64,000 nt of DNA from Hoeflea marina (GCF_003182275.1 NZ_QGTR01000001.1:1284281-1348280), one strand, 5' to 3'. Counted from the stretch's first letter, positions 25,179 through 36,069 are shown. Numbers and translations: made by a program. The notes: generated by a model from the sequence alone, not told the origin.

Positions 25179-25320
25179 GGTCACACTCCTCAAGTTGCCG
25201 GCTGGCGCATAGCACATTTTTCCGCCGGTCCAAATTGTTGCAGGACATGCCGGTGCAAAGGCCTCAGAAGCCAGCTGAAAACTCGGCAACACATGCTGGA
25301 AGCGGCCCGGCCCGCCCCCC

Positions 25321-26301
25321 TCACCTGAGCGCGCGCTCCCGTCCATAAAGCAGCAGCATCGTCACGATCACCAGGCCGTAGATGATCTGGCGGCCGAATT
25401 CGGCGATCTGCATCACCGACAGGATCGACTGCAGCAGCGTGACCAGGATGACGCCGGCGACGGTGCCCAGATAGTTGCCGCGACCGCCGAGGATCGAGGT
25501 GCCGCCGAGCACCACGGCGGCGATCGAGGGCAGCAGATAGGCGTCGCCCATCGACTGCGCCGCCTTGCCGGCGTAGCCCGCAAGCAGCACGCCGCCGAAG
25601 GCCGCGAGCGCGCCGGAGATGCCGAAGCCGAACATCATCAGCCGCTGCGTCGCCGCCCCCGATAGGAACGCGGCGCTCTCGCGGTTGCCGATGGCGTAGA
25701 CGGCGCGTCCGAATGTGGTGCGGTTGAGCACGAAGACGGCGAGCGCGCCGATGCCGATCCAGACCAGGATGGCGTTGGGCACACCGCCGATCAGGTTGCC
25801 CGTGGCGAGATAGCGCATGCCGCTCGAGGCGGTGTCGGACGGCGAGAAGCCGCCGGTATAGGCCACCATCAGCCCCTGGGCGATGACGTTCATGGCGAGC
25901 GTGACGATCATCGCCGGGATCCTGAGATAGGCGACGCCCACTCCCGAGACCATGCCCATGGCAAAGCCGCAGAAGACGCCGAAGGGGACGGCCAGAAATT
26001 CGCCTGCCGGGCCGAAGGCGGTTGCGGCCGAGGCCATCATCGCGCCTGTGGTAAGAAGCCAGGGCACCGACAGGTCGATCTGCCCCATCAGGATGATCAG
26101 CATCATGCCGGTGGCAATCACGCCCAGGAACGAGGCGACCTTCAGTTGCTGGATCAGGTAGTCCGGCGAGAGGAAGTTTTCCGAATAGAGGCTGCCCAAC
26201 AGAAGCAGCAGGATGATGCAGGCGAACGAGATGACGATCGGCAGATTGGCGCGCAGGTGCAGGAGCATCGGCGCCTGCGGCGTTGCGGTGTCTTGTTTCA
26301 T
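25321..26301 (-). CDS. Sugar ABC transporter permease 2 (CUT2/RbsC family)
   Basis: Membrane protein of 326 residues with about nine to ten helices. ATG 26301 has AGGGGG 6 nt upstream; an ATG at 26316 overlapping the previous stop is also possible. Family motifs are VIATGMMLIILMGQIDLSVP, AGGxLAG-like GGVLLAGYAGKAAQSMGDAYLLPSIAAVVLGG (the conserved GxxxLxxIAAVVLGGTS) and GGRGNYLGTVAGVILV. It pairs with permease 1 to form the channel of a ribose-type importer. Confidence 0.92.
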   Translation of the reverse strand: MKQDTATPQAPMLLHLRANLPIVISFACIILLLLLGSLYSENFLSPDYLIQQLKVASFLGVIATGMMLIILMGQIDLSVPWLLTTGAMMASAATAFGPAGEFLAVPFGVFCGFAMGMVSGVGVAYLRIPAMIVTLAMNVIAQGLMVAYTGGFSPSDTASSGMRYLATGNLIGGVPNAILVWIGIGALAVFVLNRTTFGRAVYAIGNRESAAFLSGAATQRLMMFGFGISGALAAFGGVLLAGYAGKAAQSMGDAYLLPSIAAVVLGGTSILGGRGNYLGTVAGVILVTLLQSILSVMQIAEFGRQIIYGLVIVTMLLLYGRERALR

Positions 26302-26312
26302 CGCCGGCCCCC

Positions 26313-27299
26313 TCATGAGAACATCTCCAGCCGGTTGCGGATCCGGAACAGCCTTGCGGCGCCGAAGGTGACGGCCAGTGCAAGCACCAGGCCCTGGAAC
26401 AGCGGCTGCCACAGCGGATCGAAATCGAAGACGAACAAGAGGTCGCCGATGGTGCGGAAGGCCAGCGCCCCGAAGATGGCGCCGATGGCGCTGCCGCGTC
26501 CGCCATAGAGCGAGACCCCGCCGAGCACCACCGCTGCGATGGAAAACAGCGTGTAATTGTCGCCATTGGCCAGCGACGCCTCGCCCGAATAGGTAAAGAA
26601 GGTCAGGAACAGGCCGCCGAAGCCGGCGAGCAGCCCGCCCACGGCGAACGCGGTGAAGCGCGCGAGCTTGACCGGCATGCCCGACATGTAGGCCGCCATG
26701 TCCGAAGAGCCGACCGCATAGATCGCCCGGCCGATCACCGAGCGGCTGAGCGGCACCCAGACGACCAGCACCACGGCCAGCAGGAACACCAGGCTTGCCG
26801 GCACCACGCCGAACAGCTTGCCGGTGAACAGGTCGGCGAGGTCGCCGTTGAAATCCGGCACGGTGCCCGGAAACGGCCTCAGCCACAGCGCCAGGCCGAA
26901 GAATATGGCGCCGGTGGCGATGGTGGTGACGATCGGCTGCAGCCGGCCGAAGATGACGATGAGTCCGTTGACCATGCCGCAACCGAGCCCGGTCAGGAGC
27001 ACTAGGCCGGCGCCGCCGAGCGCCGATGCCATCGTGCCGCCCAGCACATAGGAGCCGACGCAGTTGCACAGGATGAAGATCATCCCCACCGACAGGTCGA
27101 TGCCGGCCGTCAGCACCACCAGCGTCTGCGCCATGGCGACGAAGGCGAGAATGACGCCCTTGTTCGACGCCGTCTGCACCACGTTCGGCGTGAAGCCGGC
27201 CGGATGATTGGAGACGTAGATGATGAACATCACCAGGAAGAGCACGAGCGCCAGCAATGTGGCGCGCTGCTCGGCCGCGAAGAACCGCCACTCCTTCAT
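26313..27299 (-). CDS. Sugar ABC transporter permease 1 (CUT2/RbsC family)
   Basis: Membrane protein of 328 residues. AMAQTLVVLTAGIDLSVGMIF and DNYTLFSIAAVVLGGVSLYGGRGSAIGAIFGALA are the conserved CUT2 permease segments. It overlaps the ATPase gene by 4 bp and is followed closely by permease 2. Two distinct permeases imply a heterodimeric channel, as in the YtfT/YjfF galactofuranose system rather than the single-permease ribose system. Confidence 0.93.
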   Translation of the reverse strand: MKEWRFFAAEQRATLLALVLFLVMFIIYVSNHPAGFTPNVVQTASNKGVILAFVAMAQTLVVLTAGIDLSVGMIFILCNCVGSYVLGGTMASALGGAGLVLLTGLGCGMVNGLIVIFGRLQPIVTTIATGAIFFGLALWLRPFPGTVPDFNGDLADLFTGKLFGVVPASLVFLLAVVLVVWVPLSRSVIGRAIYAVGSSDMAAYMSGMPVKLARFTAFAVGGLLAGFGGLFLTFFTYSGEASLANGDNYTLFSIAAVVLGGVSLYGGRGSAIGAIFGALAFRTIGDLLFVFDFDPLWQPLFQGLVLALAVTFGAARLFRIRNRLEMFS

Positions 27300-28876
27300 G
27301 CCACGCTCCCGCTGGCGGCGGACACCGGCGCATGGCCGGCCTCCCCGGTCGCCGCGCCGGCCTGCGGCGCGATGTTGAGCGCGCTGGAGATAAGCGCATG
27401 CTCGGTGATCTCGTCGCCGGCGAGCTCGGTCTTGATGGTGCCGTCATACATCACCAGCACCCGGTCGCAGCAGCCGATCAGCTCGTCGTAATCGGTGGAA
27501 TAAAGGATGATCGCCGCCCCCTCGCCCGAGAGCTTGCGCAACAGCTGATAGATTTCCTGCTTGGTGCCGACATCGATGCCGCGCGTCGGGTCGTTCAGGA
27601 GAATGATCCTTGGCGAGAGCATCAGCCATTTGGCAATCACCACCTTCTGCTGGTTGCCGCCCGAAAGCGCCGAGACCGGAATCGAGGTGCCGTTGGAGCG
27701 GATGGCCAGCAGCCTGATCATCTCGTCGACGCTCGTCGCCTCCGCCTGCCTGTCGATGATGCCGAAGCGGGCGTGCCGGCCGAGCGCCGCGAACGACAGA
27801 TTGTGCAGGACCGACATCGGCAGCATCAGCCCTTCGGTCTTGCGGTCCTCCGGGATCAGCGCCATGCCGACATCGGCGGATTTCGCCTGCCGCGGGCTGT
27901 CGATGGCCATCGGCCTGCCGTCGATCGCGATCTCGCCGGTCACCCCGCGCAGCACGCCGAAGAGCGCCAGCAGCAGGTCGCGCTGGCCCTGGCCGTCGAG
28001 GCCGCCGAGCCCCACCACCTCGCCCGGCCGCACCTCGAGCGATATGTCCGAGAGCTTGTCGGTCCAGCTCAGATTCCGGACTGCCAGCGCCGGCGGCGTC
28101 TCTTCCGCCGGCCGCGGCGGCTTGGGCGGAAAGGCGTGCCGGTACTCGCGGCCGATCATCATTTCCACCACCTCGTTGTCGGTCTTCGCCCCCTGCTCGT
28201 AGCTCTCCACATTGCGGCCGTTGCGGAACACCGTGCACTCGTCGGCGAGTTCGGCGATCTCGTGCATGCGGTGGGAAATGTAGAGAAGCGCCATGCCGTC
28301 GGACCTCAGCCGCTTCAGCACCGCCATCACGCGGGTCACGTCGGCGGCCGTCAGCGCCGAGGTCGCCTCGTCCAGGATCAGGAGCCGCGGCTTGCGCGCC
28401 AGCGCCTTGGCGATCTCGACGATCTGCTGGCGCGACAATGGCAGATCGCCGACGCGGGCGCGCGGATGGATGTCCTCGCCGCCCGCCTTGACGAGCGCTT
28501 CCTCGGCGAGCCGCCGTTGCGCCCTGCGGTCGATGAGACCGAAGCGCGTCGGCGGATTGGAGGCGATGATGTTGTCGGCAACCGAAAGGTCCGGGATGAG
28601 CGACAGTTCCTGGAAGATGCAGACGATGCCGGCGCGGTTGGCGGCGGCCGGATTGGCGAAGCTGACCTCGCGCCCGTCAAGATACATACGGCCCTGGTCA
28701 GGCGCCACCACGCCGGACATCACCTTGATCAGCGTCGACTTGCCGGCGCCGTTTTCCCCCAGGATCGCGTGCACCCGGCCGGCATGCACGTCGAGATGCG
28801 CGTCCTCGAGCGCATGCACGCCGCCATAGCGCTTGGAAATGCCCTCCATGCGCAACAGCGCCTGTCCGTCCGCCAT
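27296..28876 (-). CDS. Sugar ABC transporter ATP-binding protein (CUT2/RbsA family)
   Basis: Product of 526 residues with two nucleotide-binding domains. NBD1 has Walker A GENGAGKSTL, a variant signature LPLSRQQIVEIAKAL and Walker B LLILDEATSAL. NBD2 has a degenerate Walker A (GLGGLDGQGQRDLLLALFG, lacking GKS), the intact signature LSGGNQQKVVIAKWL and IILLNDPTRGIDVGTKQE. One degenerate site is normal for CUT2 ATPases. The start MADGQALLRMEGISKRYGGV was chosen over an upstream in-frame ATG at 28924. It energises the importer formed with the two downstream permeases. Confidence 0.95.
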   Translation of the reverse strand: MADGQALLRMEGISKRYGGVHALEDAHLDVHAGRVHAILGENGAGKSTLIKVMSGVVAPDQGRMYLDGREVSFANPAAANRAGIVCIFQELSLIPDLSVADNIIASNPPTRFGLIDRRAQRRLAEEALVKAGGEDIHPRARVGDLPLSRQQIVEIAKALARKPRLLILDEATSALTAADVTRVMAVLKRLRSDGMALLYISHRMHEIAELADECTVFRNGRNVESYEQGAKTDNEVVEMMIGREYRHAFPPKPPRPAEETPPALAVRNLSWTDKLSDISLEVRPGEVVGLGGLDGQGQRDLLLALFGVLRGVTGEIAIDGRPMAIDSPRQAKSADVGMALIPEDRKTEGLMLPMSVLHNLSFAALGRHARFGIIDRQAEATSVDEMIRLLAIRSNGTSIPVSALSGGNQQKVVIAKWLMLSPRIILLNDPTRGIDVGTKQEIYQLLRKLSGEGAAIILYSTDYDELIGCCDRVLVMYDGTIKTELAGDEITEHALISSALNIAPQAGAATGEAGHAPVSAASGSVA

Positions 28877-28975
28877 CACTCTCTCCCACACTCGATACGC
28901 GGCGGAGCATGCTCCCCCGGGCAAGACCTGCCGCGGAGCATTGCCCCGCGGCAGAGATCTGTCCAGACCGGACGC

Positions 28976-30115
28976 TTACTTGTCGGCCTTGTCCTGGCTC
29001 ATGATTTCCTGGGCGGTGAAGTTGATGCCGCAGGTGGGAAACGAGTTTCCGACGAAGAAATTGTCCGATTCCGCGGAGTAGAAGTTTTCGCCGTCCTTGA
29101 AGTCCGGATCCTCGACGATGGCCAGCGGCAGCTTGACCGACTGCGGCACCACATTGCCCTTGAGCGCGTCGATGGCCGTCTTGATCGCCACCGCGACCTG
29201 CGCCGGCCCGGTGCCCGCCGACGAGCAGAGGAGTCCCTCTGCCGCATGGGCGGCGCAGAACTTGCGGAAGCCGTTCTCGGTCTCGCCGCCGAAGGGCACG
29301 AAGGGATGCTTGGCGTCGATCATCGCCTGCACCACGCCGGTGTCGCCGCCCTGGGCGGTGATGCCGTCGAAATGGCCGTGCACGGCGATGGCGTCGGCGG
29401 TGGCCTTCTGCGCGGTGCCGTCGTCCCATTTGCCGACCACTTCGACCACGTCCCATTTCTTGCCCGACGCATCGAACACTTCATGGATGCCATTGTGGCG
29501 GTCGGTATCGACGGAGGTGCCGGCGACGCCGCGCACTTCCAGCACCTTGCCGCCGTCGGGCAGATGCTTGTCGAGCCAGTGCGCCCAGAGTTCGCCCAGC
29601 CCCTTCTGGTCCACATTGACGTTGATGGCGTCCTGCGTGTCGAGAATGTTGTCGAAGGCGACAAGCACGATGCCGGCTTCCTTGGCGCGCTTGATCACCG
29701 GCGCGAAGGCCTGCGGGTTCTGCGCATTGACGACGATGGCGTCATAGCCGGAATCGATGAAATTGTTGATGGCCGAGATCTGCGCCGCGACATCCTCTCC
29801 GGTGGAGACGACCTTGAATTCCTTGAGATCCGCGGCGACTTCGGGCTGTGCCGCATAGGCCTTCGCGGTCTGGATCATCTGGATGCGCCAGGTGTTGGCG
29901 ATGTAGCCGTTGGCCAGCGCCACCCGGTAGGGGCCGTCCTTCTTCTCGAACTGGAAGAACTTGGTGTCCGCCGACCAGGGCACATAGCATTCGGCGTCAT
30001 TGGACGGGCCCGCGACCACCTCCGGCTGAGCCAGCACCGCTGTGCTCGATGACAGTGAAATAAACAGCGCGGCGCCGATACCGCCGGCGACCTTGGCGAG
30101 TGCATGAAGTCTCAT
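28976..30115 (-). CDS. Sugar ABC transporter substrate-binding protein (CUT2, periplasmic)
   Basis: Product of 379 residues. Signal peptide MRLHALAKVAGGIGAALFISLSSSTAVLA. GGGAGGGA-type leader: GGGAGGGA is read here as GGGAGGGA-like GGGAGGGATC, i.e. GGGAGGGA just 4 nt before the ATG. The two-lobed binding fold is seen in YRVALANGYIANTWRIQMIQTAKAYA, SAINNFIDSGYDAIVVNAQNP, VLVAFDNILD and DGITAQGGDTGVVQAMIDA. Conserved Asn, Asp and Arg positions suit a sugar ligand, which cannot be named. It is the first gene of the operon, behind the promoter/operator at 30235-30264. Confidence 0.92.
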   Translation of the reverse strand: MRLHALAKVAGGIGAALFISLSSSTAVLAQPEVVAGPSNDAECYVPWSADTKFFQFEKKDGPYRVALANGYIANTWRIQMIQTAKAYAAQPEVAADLKEFKVVSTGEDVAAQISAINNFIDSGYDAIVVNAQNPQAFAPVIKRAKEAGIVLVAFDNILDTQDAINVNVDQKGLGELWAHWLDKHLPDGGKVLEVRGVAGTSVDTDRHNGIHEVFDASGKKWDVVEVVGKWDDGTAQKATADAIAVHGHFDGITAQGGDTGVVQAMIDAKHPFVPFGGETENGFRKFCAAHAAEGLLCSSAGTGPAQVAVAIKTAIDALKGNVVPQSVKLPLAIVEDPDFKDGENFYSAESDNFFVGNSFPTCGINFTAQEIMSQDKADK

Positions 30116-30234
30116 CTGATCCCTCCCAGGATGTTGCAATTTGCCAACACAGAGGCGCGCCGGCCGTCAAGCAACGTCGATCGTCATGCCGGCACCCTCC
30201 CCGGAATACCTGGCCAACTCTGCCTCCGCAGAAA

Positions 30235-30264
30235 GATCTAGATACAATTGACAGCGCTGTCAAT
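30235..30264 (-). promoter_or_regulatory. Promoter and overlapping palindromic operator of the sugar ABC operon
   Basis: Bases 30247-30264 form the perfect 18-bp palindrome ATTGACAGCGCTGTCAAT. On the minus strand TTGACA (30263-30258) is followed after 17 bp by TAGATC (30240-30235). The palindrome therefore covers the -35 box, the layout of a repressible promoter. The core CAGC|GCTG is of LacI-family type. The start codon is about 120 bp downstream. Confidence 0.65.
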
Positions 30265-30643
30265 ATGGCAGGCCAGGGGGTTGCTGCGCACAAATTCCAG
30301 ATATGCAGTATATTGAAATTCTCATGCTTGCGAACGCGCCGTCCGCAATGGTAGCGCTCGCAGGCGGGCAGATTGCGGCCCGCTCAATCCGGACGCGGAA
30401 ACAGAGCGGTGGTTGAACACGGAATTGCAGCCGGCGCCTGCTCCCGGCGCCGCTTCGTCGGCTGCGGCCGGGCGGCATCCGGTCCGGGTGACGATGGCGT
30501 CGTTGCGGCGAGGCGGCAGCCGTCAGCGGAACGCCCCTCCGATCAGGCGAAAGGAGAGGCGTTCTTGTGAATGTCGGGTTTTGGTGATGCCGGCGGCCGG
30601 TCCACGGGAACCGCCGCACCGCCGTGGGCGGTGCGGGCGGCAA
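30265..30643. other. Intergenic region upstream of the sugar ABC operon
   Basis: No gene is supported here. It holds AATGGTAGCGCTCGCA (30347-30362), which matches the site before the lacI-like gene, and an AT-rich stretch with TATGCAGTATATTGAAATT at about 30301-30320. The remainder up to the L,D-transpeptidase stop codon is GC-rich with no clear structure. Confidence 0.5.
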
Positions 30644-32536
30644 TCAGACCTGGGGCGCGCGCTCGGCGACGGTGGCAGCGATCGCCTTCTCTGTGTAGGC
30701 GTCGCGGCCATAGACGTCGGCGAAATACTGCACGGCGCCTGTCTCATCCGGCCAGGCGGTGAAATAGGCGACGTAGACAGGGATCTTGGAAGGCGTCGGA
30801 ATGGCCTTGTTCTGACCGCCGGCGATCTCGCGGCCGACCTCCTCGACCGTGGTGCCGAGCACCTTGGCGGCCATCGCGCGCGGATCCTGAAGGCGGATGC
30901 AGCCATGGCTGTAGGCGCGCATATCCTTGTTGAACAGCGATTTCGACGGCGTGTCGTGCATGTAGATGGCATGCGTGTTGGGGAACAGGATCTTCAACTC
31001 CCCAAGCGCATTGTCGCCGCTGGGCGGCTGCCGGATGTCGATGCGGCTGCCCTTGCCGACCTGGTGCCAGTTGACCATGGTCGACGACACCGGGCGACCG
31101 TTCTCCACCACCTCGTAGCCGAGCCGGTCGAGATAGGACGCGTCGTTGCGCAACTTGGGAAGCATTTCATTGATCAGGATCGACTGCGGCACGCCCCAGT
31201 AGGGATTGACCTCGACGGTCTCGATCTCGTCCTGGAAAAAATTGGTCTGGTGGGCCTTGCTGCCCACCACCACGCGCATGGAAAGCTCGGGCCGGCCCTG
31301 ATCGTAGTAGGTGGCGGTATAGGCGGGCTGGTTGATGAACACGCGCCGTGCACCAAGCTCGCTCGGCAGCCAGCGCGACTGCTCCATCGCCACGCGGACT
31401 TTCTCGATCTTGTCGGCATTGGTGACGCCGACCAGCGCGCGCACGGTGTTGGATCCGATGACGCCGTCGGCGGACAGCCCGTTCTCCTTCTGGAAATCCT
31501 TGACCAGCGCCACCAGCTCGGAATCGTATTCCGGATTGCCGGCATAGCTCGCCAGCACCAGCGCGTGGCCGGCCTTGAGCGAATCGCTGCCCTTGAGCTT
31601 GATGGCCGCCATCACATTGGCGAGTTCGGGATCTGACTGACCCGGCTTGAGCAGCAAGCCGTCGGCGATCGCCACGTGCTGGCCTTCGTCGAGCGACTGG
31701 AGCCGCTTCAGCTCCTCCACGAAGGCGGTGAAGTGCGGGCCCTGCGGATTGTAGGCGAGCAGGGCTGCGACCGGATCGGCGGCGGCGCCGAGCGCGGCCA
31801 GGCCACGGGCCAGGTCCGGGTCCTTGCGCTTGAAGTCGTGATAGCCGGAGATCCGGTTCGGATCGATGCGGCCGCGGGTCGCGTCCAGCATGTAGCTGGC
31901 CGCCGCCACCGACAGCGACATCTCGAAGCGCATCAGCTCCTGCTGGCGGGCAGTTCCCTGCGTGGCGTCAAAGCCGTCGGACGGCAGCACGACGGCGTAG
32001 TCCTGGGCCGACAGGCCGACTGAATCGGCATCGGCGAGGACGGTCAGGACCGCCCGGGCGGATTCGGTGATCCCCGTGCCCGCCACCCACAGATAGCCGG
32101 GATGCGAGGAGTAGTGGCTGATCACCGCGTCGGCGACTTCCGGCAGGGCGCGCAAGGCGAGATCGTCCAGCGCCGCCCGCCCTTCTGCGAAGGGGTCCAT
32201 GCCCAGTTGCGGCAGGCCCATGTCATTGACCGCCCCGGTCACCACAGGATCCGAGATCTTGGAGAAATTCACCTGCGTCAGCTTGTCGGCGCGATAGGTG
32301 TTGTAGGTCGGCCCGGAAACACGAGCGACGGGCCTGGACACCTGCTGCTCCTGCGCGGCGCGCTGCGCCTCGGCTTCGCGCTGGCGCTGCATGGCCTGTC
32401 GCTGGCTTTCCCGGTTGGGCTGGAAGATCGCCTCCAGAAGCCCCCGCGCCTGCGCCGGACGAACCGGAACCGCCGCCGTTGTTGCACAGACAATCACGGC
32501 GAGAAGTGCCACGCCCGAACGCATTTTGAGTTTCAT
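30644..32536 (-). CDS. L,D-transpeptidase, YcbB/LdtD-like, with peptidoglycan-binding domain
   Basis: Periplasmic peptidoglycan crosslinking enzyme of about 630 residues. The start MKLKMRSGVALLAVIVCATTAAVPVRPAQA is a signal peptide. An in-frame ATG at 32578 is possible. A scaffold domain (about 80-330) is followed by a peptidoglycan-binding segment (DSELVALVKDFQKENGLSADGVIGSNTVRAL) and the YkuD domain with HDTPSKSLF and SHGCIRLQDP; the Cys near residue 546 is the catalytic nucleophile. It forms 3-3 crosslinks or attaches proteins to peptidoglycan, which is family knowledge. It stands alone. Confidence 0.94.
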   Translation of the reverse strand: MKLKMRSGVALLAVIVCATTAAVPVRPAQARGLLEAIFQPNRESQRQAMQRQREAEAQRAAQEQQVSRPVARVSGPTYNTYRADKLTQVNFSKISDPVVTGAVNDMGLPQLGMDPFAEGRAALDDLALRALPEVADAVISHYSSHPGYLWVAGTGITESARAVLTVLADADSVGLSAQDYAVVLPSDGFDATQGTARQQELMRFEMSLSVAAASYMLDATRGRIDPNRISGYHDFKRKDPDLARGLAALGAAADPVAALLAYNPQGPHFTAFVEELKRLQSLDEGQHVAIADGLLLKPGQSDPELANVMAAIKLKGSDSLKAGHALVLASYAGNPEYDSELVALVKDFQKENGLSADGVIGSNTVRALVGVTNADKIEKVRVAMEQSRWLPSELGARRVFINQPAYTATYYDQGRPELSMRVVVGSKAHQTNFFQDEIETVEVNPYWGVPQSILINEMLPKLRNDASYLDRLGYEVVENGRPVSSTMVNWHQVGKGSRIDIRQPPSGDNALGELKILFPNTHAIYMHDTPSKSLFNKDMRAYSHGCIRLQDPRAMAAKVLGTTVEEVGREIAGGQNKAIPTPSKIPVYVAYFTAWPDETGAVQYFADVYGRDAYTEKAIAATVAERAPQV

Positions 32537-33073
32537 GCCAAATCCATTTTGCTGCGCCGGGACCTGGAGCCCCCGCATGTCGATCACTGCCCCTGTGTCG
32601 CACCCTAACAAATCGTGGTTACGAAAGAAAGAACGGTGCCCGGACGCATTGGCATCGCGACCGATCCGGCCCGGCTCACCGGGACGCGCCGGGCGATCAA
32701 GTTTCGGTGATTGCAGGCCCCTCGCCCGTCGAGGCCGGCCCGCGCGGTCACTTCGGGATGAGCTCCATGAGCGAACGTGGGACGGACCGGAGGCGCCGAG
32801 GAGAGGCCGAGGGAAGCAACGGCCACCGTCTCCGCCGTCATGCCGGCCCCCGAGCCGGCATCCGGCGGCTCGCGTCCGCGAGCCGGGTGACTCCTGTGGC
32901 CGTCCTCAAAAAAGGAGTCTCTCACCGCGCGGACGCGCAGTGGCTGGACCCCGGCTCTCGAGGGCCGGGGTGACGGGCGGAGGGTGCGGCGAGCTTCCGA
33001 AGGCGTGCAGCGGTGGCCGGGGTCGTGGGCAGGGACCTGCCGGCGGCCCCGCTGGCGTCGCCGCAGCCCGGGG
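32537..33073. other. Intergenic region between L,D-transpeptidase and ACR3 genes
   Basis: Most of the gap is taken up by the composite repeat at 32711-32977. The first 170 bases must contain the L,D-transpeptidase promoter, but no boxes are clear. There is no supported gene. Confidence 0.5.
32711..32977 (-). repeat. Long composite intergenic repeat, copy A
   Basis: The reverse complement of this stretch aligns with 61394-61670 over essentially its whole length. Shared blocks in order are CACCCCGGC...GCCGGGGTCCAG, a GGCTCGCGGACG block, GGATGCCGGCTC...GCCGGCATGACGGCGGAGA, GGCGCCTTCGGTC-like and CATCCCGAAGTGGCCGCG-like. Two strong hairpins are included (32842-32862 around CCGGCC, and 32949-32970 around CCCCGGC). 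It is non-coding and lies between two genes, which fits a rhizobial mosaic/MITE-type element. Confidence 0.7.
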
Positions 33074-34135
33074 CTACTCCGGCGTCTCGGCCGCGGTGCG
33101 GTGCGACAGGGCCGGCGCGATCTCGTACCAGGCCTTGGAGCGGTTGACGATCCAGACCAGCGACAGCATGACGGGCACCTCGATCAGCACGCCCACCACC
33201 GTGGCAAGTGCCGCGCCCGAATTGAATCCGAACAGGCTGATGGCCACGGCGACGGCCAGCTCGAAGAAATTGCTCGCCCCGATGAGCGAGGAAGGCCCGG
33301 CGATCCGGTGCGTCTCGCCGGCGACTCGGTTGGCGATGTAGCCGATGCCGAAGATCAGATAGGTCTGGATGATGATCGGCACCGAAAGAAGCACGATGAT
33401 GATCGGCGCTGCGAGGATCGCCTGGCCCTGGAAGGCGAACAGCATCACCAGGGTGGCGAGCAGCGCCACGATCGAGAGCGGCTGCAACTTCGCCAGCAGT
33501 CGCTGCAGCCCCGCCTCGCCTCCGCCGGCCAGCATCCGGTAGCGCAGGATCTGTGCGATGATGACCGGCACGACGATGTAGAGCGTCACGGAGAGAAGCA
33601 GCGTCTGCCAGGGCACGGTGATGGCCGAAATGCCGAGCAGCAGCGCCACGATCGGGGCGAAGGCGACCACCATCACCAGGTCGTTGACCGTGACCTGGCT
33701 GAGCGTGAAGAGCGGGTCTCCCCGGGTCAGGTTGCTCCAGACGAACACCATGGCCGTGCAGGGCGCCGCGCCGAGCAGGATGAGGCCGGCGATGTAGCTG
33801 TCGATCTGCTCGCTGGGCAGGAACGGGCGGAACATCCAGCCGATGAAGAACCAGGCCATCACGGCCATGGTAAACGGCTTGATCGCCCAGTTGACGACCA
33901 GCGTGACCGAGATGCCGCGCCAGTGCCGGCCGACCTGCCCCAGCGAGCCGAAGTCGATCTTGACCAGCATCGGAATGATCATCAGCCATATCAGCACCGC
34001 CACCGGCAGGTTGACATTGGCGATTTCGGCCGATCCGACCGCCTGGAAGAACGACGGAAACACAGAGCCGAGCACGATCCCGGCCACGATGCACAATGCG
34101 ACCCAGAGGGTCAGGTACCGCTCGAATGTCGACAT
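33074..34135 (-). CDS. ACR3-family arsenite efflux permease
   Basis: Inner-membrane exporter of 353 residues and about ten helices. AGGAG lies 6 nt before the ATG (MSTFERYLTLWVALC). The family-defining segment is ILLGAAPCTAMVFVWSNLTRGD, with the cysteine needed for As(III)/Sb(III) transport. Also conserved are NWAIKPFTMAVMAW and GIGYIANRVAGETHRIAGPSSLIGASNFFELAVAVAI. It extrudes arsenite using the membrane potential. No arsR, arsC or arsH is beside it, so its regulation is not visible. Confidence 0.95.
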   Translation of the reverse strand: MSTFERYLTLWVALCIVAGIVLGSVFPSFFQAVGSAEIANVNLPVAVLIWLMIIPMLVKIDFGSLGQVGRHWRGISVTLVVNWAIKPFTMAVMAWFFIGWMFRPFLPSEQIDSYIAGLILLGAAPCTAMVFVWSNLTRGDPLFTLSQVTVNDLVMVVAFAPIVALLLGISAITVPWQTLLLSVTLYIVVPVIIAQILRYRMLAGGGEAGLQRLLAKLQPLSIVALLATLVMLFAFQGQAILAAPIIIVLLSVPIIIQTYLIFGIGYIANRVAGETHRIAGPSSLIGASNFFELAVAVAISLFGFNSGAALATVVGVLIEVPVMLSLVWIVNRSKAWYEIAPALSHRTAAETPE

Positions 34136-34347
34136 CCCATGCTCCTGTTGGGCCAAGGTACGGCCCGGCGGCCGGCTGCAGTCAAGCCCGGTGCTGCCAG
34201 GTCGGGGCGTTGCTGCCCATGAATCCATAAATCATGATTTCCAGAACTATGCAACGAAGGCCGCAGCGTCATCCAATTGCAATTGCTTATCCGTGAGCTT
34301 AGAAACCCGGGCAGACGTCGACAACAACTGCGAGCGAAAGTGTTCCC

Positions 34348-35955
<1,608 letters not shown>

Positions 35956-36008
35956 GAAATATGAGGGTTTGTTTGCATAAAGCGCGCTGCTGCCTTCGTC
36001 GTTAACAA

Positions 36009-36064
36009 TTCCCCAAGAATTATCCCGTAACAATTTGCAGGCAATCAAGAGCATTGTTGGGGAA
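36009..36064 (+). promoter_or_regulatory. Inverted repeat able to mask the ribosome-binding site of the diguanylate cyclase
   Basis: TTCCCCAA (36009-36016) is exactly complementary to TTGGGGAA (36057-36064). The latter contains the Shine-Dalgarno of the ATG at 36070. The 40-base spacer is AT-rich for this genome and includes AACAATT repeats. Confidence 0.4.
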
Positions 36065-36069
36065 CGAGC

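Noticed and set aside
25321-27447. A single 700-residue fusion of the two CUT2 permeases
   Set aside because: The N-terminal half is a frame-shifted reading of permease 1. The second permease has its own ribosome-binding site at 26301.
27257-30052. Open frame of about 930 codons opposite the sugar ABC operon
   Set aside because: Composition typical of antisense shadows in GC-rich DNA. The minus strand carries complete, motif-bearing transporter genes.
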